Positions 1 to 8,198 of a stretch of 34,612 bases of DNA are shown here, one piece after another; within the stretch, counting starts at the first letter, position 1, and each line of letters starts with the position of its first letter. Below the pieces are notes generated by a model. That model made no database searches. It worked only from the letters and a program-made list of their open reading frames with translations, and had not been told where the DNA came from. Position numbers and translations under genes: made by a program. Source of the stretch: UBA4416 sp043718985 (GTDB taxonomy: Bacteria > Bacteroidota > Bacteroidia > B-17B0 > Aurantibacillaceae). The stretch lies in assembly GCA_043718985.1 (NCBI GenBank), contig JAYSUQ010000187.1, positions 1-34,612 of the forward strand, in the 5' to 3' direction.

Positions 1-2
1 TA

Positions 3-767
3 AAAAGTCAAACAGCAACCGATTCGATATTACTTAATATAGAATTGAATTATTTTAATACTAATAGCAACTTTCAAAAAAATAATTATGCTTTAAAAAA
101 ACTTGAACTATTAATAGCAAACAACCGTTTTAACCAGCCTACCATTTTTGAAATTGAACGCATTAACGATGATTTAATTTTAGATTCGGTTATTAAAACA
201 AATTTTTTGTGGAACGCCTCATTAATTTATTATTTAAACAAACAGTTGCCGCAAGCCATTAATTATTTACAAAAATATGAAGCCTACAAAGGTGCTTTGC
301 AAGTTAACGAACAGCTGTTTAGCGCGCTAGTGTATTTAAATTACGACACTATTTATGCAAATAATAAAATAGCAGAGCTAGATAGCATTATACCCGAAAT
401 TAAAAACTTACAATGTTTTCATCAACTAAACAACTACAATAAAAAACATAAAAATGCGTATTTAACCGCATCGGCTATTTTACCAGGTAGCGGCACAATG
501 GCTTTGGCTAAAGTAACAAAGGGTGTAACATCGTTAGCATTAAACACCGCTAGCACTTTAGCTATTATAAGTTTGTTTAATAATGGTTTGTATTTTAATT
601 CGTTAACGTGGGGATTAACCTTACTGCAAAAATTTTACATTGGCAACATAAAACTAACCAGCAAAACATTTAATGCAGTTAACAATAACGAGTTAAACCA
701 ACAAACAACTATTTGCCAAGCAGCAATAACAACATTGTTAGCAAAGCATCATATTGGCTTTAAATAA
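3..767 (+). CDS. TPR-like membrane-associated hypothetical protein (5' end outside window)
   Basis: The frame is open from base 3, so the start lies upstream of the window; the first start-like codon (TTG at 45) is internal and there is no reason to use it. The visible part is helical and TPR-like for its first 130 residues or so. It then has a segment with the motif LPGSGTMA followed by two hydrophobic stretches and an aromatic/glycine-rich FYIGNI segment. That pattern resembles Bacteroidota TPR proteins ending in a small membrane domain with a P-G-S-G turn, but I infer this from memory of the family and assign no function. The stop lies one base from the stop of the convergent gene that follows, leaving no room for an intergenic terminator. 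Confidence 0.7.
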   Translation, partial: KSQTATDSILLNIELNYFNTNSNFQKNNYALKKLELLIANNRFNQPTIFEIERINDDLILDSVIKTNFLWNASLIYYLNKQLPQAINYLQKYEAYKGALQVNEQLFSALVYLNYDTIYANNKIAELDSIIPEIKNLQCFHQLNNYNKKHKNAYLTASAILPGSGTMALAKVTKGVTSLALNTASTLAIISLFNNGLYFNSLTWGLTLLQKFYIGNIKLTSKTFNAVNNNELNQQTTICQAAITTLLAKHHIGFK

Positions 768-768
768 A

Positions 769-2523
769 TTACTTTATGGGTATAATTGTACCCAAATAAC
801 CCCAGCCTTTTTTAGCATTACCACTCACAAATGGTATGAATGCTACTGGCGGGCAAAGTAAACCTAAAGTACAAAACAAAACAGTTGGCCCTACTTTTTG
901 CGAAATGCGAGTTGAGTTTACATACATTTTATTATCGAGTACGACTATGCCAAACGGAGAAATCCATTTTTTTTCTTTTTTAGCAGCATTAACAGCGTTA
1001 ATTTCATACTCGTTGCGCGTAAATGTTCCGTTATCATCATTAAATACACAGTACTCAAACATATCGCGTCGCTGTGCTTTGTTTTTACCGTTCTTTTTTA
1101 CATTGCCATTATCTTTAACGCCAACTATATTAAATTCGTTGCCGTAAACGGCATAATATTTTTTATTGTCTTTAACAACTTCAACGTCATACACGTTTAA
1201 ACCATTGTATGTAATTGCTCTATCTAAATTTGAAGCCCAAATTAACGTGCCCGTGTTACTTACTTTAAAACCAGTTAAATTACCTTTGTCACAATAATAA
1301 CTTGTGTAGCATTTACCTTTACTATCGCAAGTTCTAACGCTATAGTTTTTCATTAACGAGCAAAATAAAACAATACTATTGTTATCGGCTATTTGAACGT
1401 TTTCAATAGTATACGAACCTTGCAACGATTCATCATCTGATTTTTTTGACTTTTTAGAAGCAAAAACTCCCGATTTATTTTTAGCGTCCCTGTCTTTTTC
1501 AAATAATTTATCTAACGTAGCTTTATCAAAATTTATAAATTTTGCATTTTCTAATGTGTTTAAATCGTTATCTATTTCGGCAAAATAAATACCGTGTATA
1601 TCTACACCATATTTATCTTTTGTTAAATCGCTGTACAAACCATAAATTTTTACGCCATTTGTGTTTGCAACAAAATGAAGGTCCGATAAATTTTTATCAT
1701 CAAACTTAAAATTATACGATTTTATGGCACCAGTTGTAGGTTTAATTACAGATAACATAACATACTGAGAGCTTTCGTGTTTTTTCAATTCTTTACGCTC
1801 ATCCTTATCCATATTAATGCTCGTTTTAGCATACAAATTACCATCGTCTTCTATTTTATACGACGATGTTAAACCCTCTCTGTTCGATTTTGCAATGTAT
1901 GGTAACTTAACTTGGTTTGCCGCATCAAATGTAAAATCGGTTTTTAAAACTTTGTATTCTAATATAATATTTTCGCCTTTATCGGCAGGCAACTCGGCAC
2001 CAATAATAATTTTGTTACCTACTAATTTGTTACCAATAACAAAAAAGTTAGGGTCGTATTTTTTTCCTTTTTTAGCTACCTCATATATTTTTTTTAGTTT
2101 TTGATTTTTACCTAATTTTTCATCAAAACTTTCGGCATATAATTCATACCTATCTTTTACTTGTTTTTTCCAAAACAATAAAACAGAATTTTCAAATACT
2201 ATTGATTTAAAAAATGCTAAGCCTTCATACTTGTCACTTTTACCTCCATTTTCTTTATAGCCTCTAATTGCTTTAGTTGCAACTTGTTTCATCGTTACTT
2301 TATCAAAAGCTACAATTTTAATTTTTGAGTTTGCTTTGGCTGGCTTCCAAGCCTTTTTGTTAAATTTTGCATAAACATATTTAGAGTTTGCGCCAATAAA
2401 ATAATCAAAAAAACCATCTCCTTTATTGTCGTATGTTTGTAACTCGCTCCAATTAACTTTAACCGATTGAGCATTAACATGGGCGTAAATACAAATAAAA
2501 AGAAGTACAATAATTTTTTTCAT
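769..2523 (-). CDS. Large secreted/envelope protein of unknown function
   Basis: The 584-residue product begins with a classical signal peptide (two lysines, a hydrophobic core, likely cleavage after VNA at residue 18). The mature part is very rich in lysine, aspartate and asparagine and looks like a chain of beta strands, as in propeller-type proteins, although I see no repeat I can name. A cysteine cluster (RTCDSKGKCYTSYYC) sits around residue 400. Near the C-terminus (about 547-566) is a 20-residue hydrophobic segment with two cysteines and three prolines, followed by a short basic tail, which may anchor the protein. No T9SS sorting domain is visible. The gene appears monocistronic: it is convergent with the gene at 3-767 and divergent from the globin at 2601. 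Function unknown; the family may be Bacteroidota-specific. Confidence 0.85.
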   Translation of the reverse strand: MKKIIVLLFICIYAHVNAQSVKVNWSELQTYDNKGDGFFDYFIGANSKYVYAKFNKKAWKPAKANSKIKIVAFDKVTMKQVATKAIRGYKENGGKSDKYEGLAFFKSIVFENSVLLFWKKQVKDRYELYAESFDEKLGKNQKLKKIYEVAKKGKKYDPNFFVIGNKLVGNKIIIGAELPADKGENIILEYKVLKTDFTFDAANQVKLPYIAKSNREGLTSSYKIEDDGNLYAKTSINMDKDERKELKKHESSQYVMLSVIKPTTGAIKSYNFKFDDKNLSDLHFVANTNGVKIYGLYSDLTKDKYGVDIHGIYFAEIDNDLNTLENAKFINFDKATLDKLFEKDRDAKNKSGVFASKKSKKSDDESLQGSYTIENVQIADNNSIVLFCSLMKNYSVRTCDSKGKCYTSYYCDKGNLTGFKVSNTGTLIWASNLDRAITYNGLNVYDVEVVKDNKKYYAVYGNEFNIVGVKDNGNVKKNGKNKAQRRDMFEYCVFNDDNGTFTRNEYEINAVNAAKKEKKWISPFGIVVLDNKMYVNSTRISQKVGPTVLFCTLGLLCPPVAFIPFVSGNAKKGWGYLGTIIPIK

Positions 2524-2600
2524 AAAAAGTGTTTTTAGTTTTTGGCTAAAATACTTTAATTTTTTCTAAATACTAATACTAATACAATTTATTTATACTA

Positions 2601-2963
2601 ATGGCAGATATAACAACCACAGGCGATGTTACCTTAATGGTAAAAACATTTTATGCAAACTTATTGTTAAACAATGAGGTTAAGCCTATGTTTGAGCACA
2701 TAAATTTTGAACAACACTTACCACACATGGTTGCCTTTTGGGAATTTGTGTTGCTAGATAAACCAGGCTACACAGCTAATGTGTTTGATAAGCACGTTAA
2801 TTTACCATTAAATACAAATCATTTTAAAATTTGGCTTACTGTTTTTGAAACTACCGTTAACAATTTGTTTGAAGGCTTAAATGCCAATAAGGCTATTTTT
2901 AGAGCTCAAACCATTGCATTTAGTTTCGAATCAAAATTAAAACAAATGGGAAAGTTGAAGTAA
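2601..2963 (+). CDS. Group III truncated haemoglobin
   Basis: The 120-residue length fits the 2-on-2 truncated globin fold. The segment LNTNHFKIWL places H74 as the proximal (F8) haem ligand in the HF..WL context typical of group III. FYANLL near the N-terminus places Y18 at the B10 ligand-binding position. HLPHMVAFWEFVLL at about 39-52 matches the helix-E region of group III globins. Such proteins bind haem and oxygen or NO and are usually linked to oxygen delivery or NO/peroxide handling; which applies here cannot be told from sequence. It is cytoplasmic, with no signal peptide. The stop codon directly abuts the stop of the convergent decarboxylase gene. Confidence 0.88.
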   Translation: MADITTTGDVTLMVKTFYANLLLNNEVKPMFEHINFEQHLPHMVAFWEFVLLDKPGYTANVFDKHVNLPLNTNHFKIWLTVFETTVNNLFEGLNANKAIFRAQTIAFSFESKLKQMGKLK

Positions 2964-4130
2964 TTAATTAACAGCAATAGAAATTTCCGATTTTTCAATA
3001 AAATTTTCTATTGTTTCTAAATCAAAATCGAAGTTTGCAATAGTTGGCTCACCTAATAAATTAAAATTAGTTCGGTTTGCCCAACCATAAGCTCCAATAC
3101 GTTTTGCAAACACATAGTCGCCTACATTTAATTCCTGAAACAGAACATCTTTAGCAATTACATCTACACTATCGCAAGTTGGCCCAGCAAATACAGATTT
3201 TATTGGCTCAGTAAATTTATATTCGGTGGGGTATAAATCATACGCCATGTTTTCAAATATCATTCCCGAAAATGAGCCATAAATACCATCGTCTAAATAA
3301 TACCACATTTTATCGTTTTTGTAAACCTTGCCAATTACTTGTGTAACTGCAATCATACTATTGGCGGCAATACAACGCCCTGGCTCGCTCCAAACTTCAG
3401 TGTTAGCAAATAAATCATCTAACACTTTTTTTATTGGGGCACAAAATGCTTTTAAATAGGCGTCGTCTTTTGCATATTTGGCCGGAAACCCACCGCCAAT
3501 ATCTAAAACAAAAAACTTATAACCATAACTATTTAAGGCCCAATCGTATAATTCTTTGCATTTTTTTATAGCGTTTACGTGTTCTGTAGGTTGTTTCATT
3601 TGACTACCAACATGAAAACTACAGCCAATAATATTTAGTTGATATTTATTTGCAAAGTGCACTAACTGTTTAAATTTATATTCATCGGCTCCAAATTTTT
3701 CAGATAAATTACATAACGATTCTTGGTTAGGAAAAGCTAAGCGTATTAATATTTTTACATTCGATGAATACTTTACAATCTTTTTTAGCTCAACTAAATT
3801 TTCGGCCACCATTACACTTACACCATTTTCGATTGCCTTTTTAATTTCCGATTCCTTTTTTATAGGATGCGTATAAATACATTTATTTAATAAATCAGGA
3901 AATGTACTTTTCACTAAGTCAAGTTCTCCCATCGAAGCAATGTCGATATAACCATCACAATCATTAATAATTTTAATACATTGCTTAATTGGCAGAGGTT
4001 TTAATGCATAATGATGCTTTACTTGAGGTAAATATTTTTGAATACTTTGATAGGCTTTTTTAAATTCTTTTTCGGAAAACAGCAATAATGGTGTGCCAAA
4101 TTTATTGGCTAAATGTTTAATTGAGTCCAT
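2964..4130 (-). CDS. Ornithine decarboxylase-like PLP enzyme (fold type III)
   Basis: This is a PLP-dependent decarboxylase of the ODC/DAPDC/arginine decarboxylase fold-III family. Visible landmarks in order are HYALKPLP with K44 as the PLP Schiff-base lysine, SFHVGSQ, the glycine-rich phosphate loop GGGFPAKY, EPGR, and GPTCDSVDVI with C319 as the dimer-interface catalytic cysteine. The form PTCDSxD rather than CESGD is characteristic of ornithine (or lysine/ornithine) decarboxylases, so putrescine synthesis is the best guess. At 388 residues it is close to eukaryotic-type ODC without the C-terminal degradation tail. A carboxynorspermidine decarboxylase is less likely. The upstream EamA-type gene ends 2 bases before this start and is probably co-transcribed. 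Confidence 0.85.
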   Translation of the reverse strand: MDSIKHLANKFGTPLLLFSEKEFKKAYQSIQKYLPQVKHHYALKPLPIKQCIKIINDCDGYIDIASMGELDLVKSTFPDLLNKCIYTHPIKKESEIKKAIENGVSVMVAENLVELKKIVKYSSNVKILIRLAFPNQESLCNLSEKFGADEYKFKQLVHFANKYQLNIIGCSFHVGSQMKQPTEHVNAIKKCKELYDWALNSYGYKFFVLDIGGGFPAKYAKDDAYLKAFCAPIKKVLDDLFANTEVWSEPGRCIAANSMIAVTQVIGKVYKNDKMWYYLDDGIYGSFSGMIFENMAYDLYPTEYKFTEPIKSVFAGPTCDSVDVIAKDVLFQELNVGDYVFAKRIGAYGWANRTNFNLLGEPTIANFDFDLETIENFIEKSEISIAVN

Positions 4131-4132
4131 TT

Positions 4133-4567
4133 TTATTTTTGATAAACTAAAACTATTCCTACTAACGATAGTGAAATACCTATGATTTGTTTAACACTTA
4201 AAGTTTCTTTAAAAAAGAAATAGCCAACAATAACACTCATTAAAATAATGCCAACATATACAAATGGTAAGGCTACCAAAAAATTTCCGCCCGAAGCAAA
4301 TGCTTTCATAAACGTTATTGTTGCACAACCCAAACTAATGCCAGCTACAATTAACCATAATAATTGCAAAGGGGTTGTTTTTGGAATATTTTTTTCTTTA
4401 TTCCAAAAATAACCTATACCAAAAAACAACAATAACCCCACACTTGCACTTAAATTTATAACAATGCTTGATAACGTTGGATTGCTACTATTTGATAAAT
4501 GTTTTAATATAATATCATGAACACCATATAAAAAAATAGTAAATATGCAATATGTAATCCAATTCAT
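4133..4567 (-). CDS. Small EamA/DMT-superfamily membrane transporter (single EamA unit)
   Basis: The 144-residue protein has four evident membrane segments (about 3-20, 34-53, 70-90 and 96-117) plus a terminal one (about 124-141). It closes with the EamA-type sequence GYFFFKETLSVKQIIGISLSLVGIVLV. Full EamA transporters carry two such units (about 300 residues), so this is a single-unit form that would act as a dimer, as small multidrug resistance proteins do. It is the first gene of a probable two-gene operon with the ornithine-decarboxylase-like gene (2-base gap), so transport of a polyamine or cationic amino acid is a reasonable but unproven guess. Confidence 0.82.
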   Translation of the reverse strand: MNWITYCIFTIFLYGVHDIILKHLSNSSNPTLSSIVINLSASVGLLLFFGIGYFWNKEKNIPKTTPLQLLWLIVAGISLGCATITFMKAFASGGNFLVALPFVYVGIILMSVIVGYFFFKETLSVKQIIGISLSLVGIVLVYQK

Positions 4568-4744
4568 AATTGAAGTAAATATACACTTTTATCATTTATA
4601 TTTATAATCTTGACGCCGTATAAATTGAATTCATCGAACCATATAAATTAAGTACAATTTGTTTTTTTTACAAAGTGCACAATATAACCAATAAATGCAC
4701 GGCTTTTTTACTTAAATTCGCTTTCCTTTTTTAAAAATTAGCGA
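4568..4744. promoter_or_regulatory. Divergent intergenic region between the EamA gene and ileS
   Basis: These 177 AT-rich bases separate two divergent genes and must hold both promoters. A TACAATTTG at about 4653-4661 is near the Bacteroidota -7 consensus TAnnTTTG but has one extra base. No convincing -33 element, T-box or riboswitch fold is evident. Confidence 0.3.
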
Positions 4745-7700
4745 ATGAAAAAATACCCTACATACTCTCAATTAAACTTATCGCAAATAAGTAAAGACGT
4801 TTTACAAAAATGGAACGACAATAAAACTTTCGAAAAATCGGTTTCAACACGCGAGGGTAACACGCCTTGGGTTTTTTACGAAGGCCCACCAAGTGCTAAC
4901 GGCTTGCCGGGCATACACCACGTTATGGGGCGCACAATTAAAGATATTTTTTGTAGGTATAAAACCCTGCAAGGCTATCAAGTTAAACGCAAAGCAGGTT
5001 GGGATACTCACGGTTTACCTATTGAGTTAGGTGTAGAAAAAACATTAGGCATAACCAAAGAAGATATTGGTAATAAAAATTCGGCAAAATACATAAGTGT
5101 TGAAGACTATAACAAAGCCTGCCGCACCGAGGTAATGAAATATACTGATAAGTGGGAAGGTGTTACTGCAAAAATGGGCTACTGGGTAGATATGCAAGAC
5201 CCCTATATTACTTACGATAATAAATACATTGAAAGTGTGTGGTGGTTGCTGCAAAATTTACATAAAAAAAACTTAATTTATAAAGGCTTCACTATACAAC
5301 CCTATTCGCCTGCAGCAGGCACAGGCTTATCGTCGCACGAATTAAACCAACCAGGGTGCTACAAAGATGTGAAAGACAGAACAGCTACGGTGCAGTTTAA
5401 AATTACAGATTTTAAATTAGATGATTCAATATTCAACATTCAACATTCAACATTTTTTTTAGCTTGGACAACAACTCCCTGGACTTTGCCATCAAACACC
5501 GCATTAGCTGTTGGAAAAGATATAGATTATGTAATGGTTGATAGTTTTAATTTGTTTGATGGTAATCGCCAAACCGTTATACTAGCAAAAGATTTATTAC
5601 ACAAATATTTTGCAGAAAAAAATGCCGATTTAAGTTTTGATGATTTTAAATTAGGCGATAAAAACAGCCCGTTTAAAATTGTTGGCGAGTGTAAGGGCTC
5701 ACAATTAGAGGGTATTGAATACCAACAACTATTACCATTTGTTAAGCCACAAGGCAATGCCTTTAAAGTAATTATTGGCGATTTTGTAACTACTACAGAT
5801 GGTACAGGCATTGTGCATATTGCACCAAGCTTTGGCGCCGATGATTTTAGAGTAGCTAAATTAAACAACATAGATAGTTTAACATTAGTTGATAAACGTG
5901 GACGTTTTTTGCCCGAAATAAACGATGGTACTTTTTTGTTTGGAGATGAGTATGTTAAAGAAGCATATTACACCGATGCTGAAAAACAAATTGAATTTGA
6001 AAAACAAAAACAAATTTTAGAGGCAAGCGGAAAAATAAAAGAATTAAAAGCATACCTGAGTGTTGATGAACGCATTGTTTTAAAACTACAAGAGGAAGGC
6101 AAACTATTTAAAAAAGAAACCTACGAACATAGTTATCCGCATTGTTGGCGAACCGATAAACCCGTTTTGTATTACCCACTAGATAGTTGGTTTATTAAAT
6201 CGACGGCGGCAAAAGACCAAATGATTGCCTTAAACAAAACCATTAACTGGAAGCCCGAAGCTACGGGAACTGGTCGTTTTGGTAATTGGCTTGAAAACTT
6301 AAACGATTGGAATTTATCGCGCTCACGCTTTTGGGGCATTCCTATTCCTATTTGGACTAGTGAAGACGGCCTTGAACAGGTTATAATTGGCAGCGCCGAA
6401 GAGTTAAAAAATGAAATAGATAACGCTGTTACTAAAGGCTTTATGACAGAAAACCCTTTAGCAAATTTTATACCTAATAATTTTACTAAAGAAAACTATA
6501 ACACCTTTGATTTACATAAGCCCTATGCCGATACCATAGTATTTGAAAAAAACGGAAAAAAACTATATCGCGAACCCGATTTAATTGACGTGTGGTTTGA
6601 TAGCGGCGCTATGCCCTATGCACAAGTTCATTACCCGTTTGAAAATAAAGAATTAATTGATGACAAAAAATATTATCCAGCCGATTTTATTGCAGAGGGT
6701 GTAGACCAAACGCGTGGTTGGTTTTTTACATTGCACGCAATAGGGGTAATGTGTTTTAATTCGGTTGCTTATAAAAATGTTGTATCTAACGGTTTGGTGT
6801 TAGATAAAAACGGAAACAAAATGAGTAAACGATTAGGTAATGCGGTTGATCCCTTTGAAACCATTGAAAAATATGGCGCCGATGCAACACGTTGGTATAT
6901 GATTGCAAATGCAGCACCATGGGATAATTTAAAATTTGATGTAGAGGGCATTGCCGAAGTACAACGCAAATTATTTGGAACGCTTTATAATACTTATGGT
7001 TTTTTAGCTTTATACGCTAACGTTGATAATTTTATTGTTGATATAACTAACTGTGTAAACGTTAGTCGCCGATCGGAGTTAGACCGTTGGATTTTATCTA
7101 AATTAAACAGTTTAATTAACGATGTTACCGAGCAATATGAAGCATACGAACCACACAAAGCAGCACGTTATATTGAAGAGTTTGTTGATGAACATTTAAG
7201 TAATTGGTACATTCGATTATCGCGCCGTAGGTTTTGGAAAGGCGAAATGAGCGAAGATAAAAAAGCAGCCTACGAAACGTTATACGAATGTTTAAATACC
7301 TTATCGCATTTAATGAGCCCAATAGCTCCGTTTTTTGCCGATTGGTTATACTCAAACTTAACTAGTCATACTAACGCTGTTAACTCGGTACACTTAAGTA
7401 ATTACCCCAAAGTAAATGATGCTTGTGTTGATTTAATGTTGGAACAACGTATGGAAATGGCTCAAAAAATATCATCGATGGTACTGTCTATCCGCAAAAA
7501 AGAAAATTTAAAAGTAAGGCAGCCTTTACAAAAAATACAAATACCTGTTTTAGATGTTGATTTTAAAAACAAAGTTGAGTCGGTTAAAGATATTATTTTG
7601 GCCGAAGTAAACGTTAAAGAGTTAGAGTTAGTTACCGAAGAGCAAGTACAAATAATAAAAAATTTAAAACTTAATTTTAAAACATTAGGTAAAAAATGTG

Positions 7701-8188
7701 GCAAGCATATGAAAACTGTTCAGGCATTTGCCAACGATAACGGAATGCAAATAATTGCAGATATTGAAAAAACAGGAGTTTATAAATTAAACATTGAGGG
7801 CGAAGAAATTAGTTTAGAATTAGAAGATGTTGAAATTATACCAATTGATATACCAGGTTGGAAAGTTGCTAATAGTGGGCAAATAACAGTTGCTTTAGAT
7901 GTAACCTTATCACCTGCATTAAAAGAAGAAGGTTTAGCGCGCGAATTGGTAAATCGCATACAAAACATCAGAAAAGAGAGTGGTTTAGCCCTAACCGACA
8001 AAATTTTAGTGAAAATTCAGCAAAATGACGCATTAGATACAGCCATTCAAAATAATTTAAACTATATTTGCGCCGAAACTTTAACAGGCACTTTGCAAGT
8101 GGTACAAAATTTGTCCTTATCCACAGCAAGTTCGGTTGAAATTGATGAACTCGTATCTACCCTAATTTCTATAGAAAAATTAAATTAA
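4745..8188 (+). CDS. ileS: Isoleucyl-tRNA synthetase, type 2 (GIHH variant)
   Basis: Class I aminoacyl-tRNA synthetase that charges tRNA-Ile. At 1147 residues it is in the range of the long, eukaryote-like IleRS2 branch, and it lacks the C-terminal zinc-binding cysteines of IleRS1. The HIGH motif reads PPSANGLPGIHHVMGR with GIHH at 56-59; the KMSKS loop is KMSKR at 692-696. The editing domain contains AWTTTPWTLPSN, and QTRGWFFTL lies in the catalytic core. The anticodon-binding helical domain follows (HLSNWYIRLSRRRFW). A heptamer repeat (5424-5451) is translated just ahead of the AWTTTPW motif, in what should be a tolerant loop. The DksA-like gene follows 10 bases downstream and is likely co-transcribed. 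Confidence 0.98.
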   Translation: MKKYPTYSQLNLSQISKDVLQKWNDNKTFEKSVSTREGNTPWVFYEGPPSANGLPGIHHVMGRTIKDIFCRYKTLQGYQVKRKAGWDTHGLPIELGVEKTLGITKEDIGNKNSAKYISVEDYNKACRTEVMKYTDKWEGVTAKMGYWVDMQDPYITYDNKYIESVWWLLQNLHKKNLIYKGFTIQPYSPAAGTGLSSHELNQPGCYKDVKDRTATVQFKITDFKLDDSIFNIQHSTFFLAWTTTPWTLPSNTALAVGKDIDYVMVDSFNLFDGNRQTVILAKDLLHKYFAEKNADLSFDDFKLGDKNSPFKIVGECKGSQLEGIEYQQLLPFVKPQGNAFKVIIGDFVTTTDGTGIVHIAPSFGADDFRVAKLNNIDSLTLVDKRGRFLPEINDGTFLFGDEYVKEAYYTDAEKQIEFEKQKQILEASGKIKELKAYLSVDERIVLKLQEEGKLFKKETYEHSYPHCWRTDKPVLYYPLDSWFIKSTAAKDQMIALNKTINWKPEATGTGRFGNWLENLNDWNLSRSRFWGIPIPIWTSEDGLEQVIIGSAEELKNEIDNAVTKGFMTENPLANFIPNNFTKENYNTFDLHKPYADTIVFEKNGKKLYREPDLIDVWFDSGAMPYAQVHYPFENKELIDDKKYYPADFIAEGVDQTRGWFFTLHAIGVMCFNSVAYKNVVSNGLVLDKNGNKMSKRLGNAVDPFETIEKYGADATRWYMIANAAPWDNLKFDVEGIAEVQRKLFGTLYNTYGFLALYANVDNFIVDITNCVNVSRRSELDRWILSKLNSLINDVTEQYEAYEPHKAARYIEEFVDEHLSNWYIRLSRRRFWKGEMSEDKKAAYETLYECLNTLSHLMSPIAPFFADWLYSNLTSHTNAVNSVHLSNYPKVNDACVDLMLEQRMEMAQKISSMVLSIRKKENLKVRQPLQKIQIPVLDVDFKNKVESVKDIILAEVNVKELELVTEEQVQIIKNLKLNFKTLGKKCGKHMKTVQAFANDNGMQIIADIEKTGVYKLNIEGEEISLELEDVEIIPIDIPGWKVANSGQITVALDVTLSPALKEEGLARELVNRIQNIRKESGLALTDKILVKIQQNDALDTAIQNNLNYICAETLTGTLQVVQNLSLSTASSVEIDELVSTLISIEKLN
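5424..5451 (+). repeat. Heptamer tandem repeat inside ileS
   Basis: Four consecutive 7-base units: ATTCAAT followed by three exact copies of ATTCAAC, then an ATT and a T run. Seven bases is not a multiple of three, so any change in copy number other than by three units would frameshift ileS. The units encode roughly residues 227-236 (IFNIQHST) in a variable loop before the editing-domain motif. Confidence 0.9.
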
Positions 8189-8198
8189 GTACAAGATT

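Noticed and set aside
45..47. TTG start codon giving a 240-residue protein
   Set aside because: The frame is open to the window edge and the TTG has no supporting start signal; the gene is simply cut by the window.
4568..4744. T-box or other riboswitch upstream of ileS
   Set aside because: No T-box consensus, specifier loop or antiterminator could be found, and T-boxes are not expected in this phylum.
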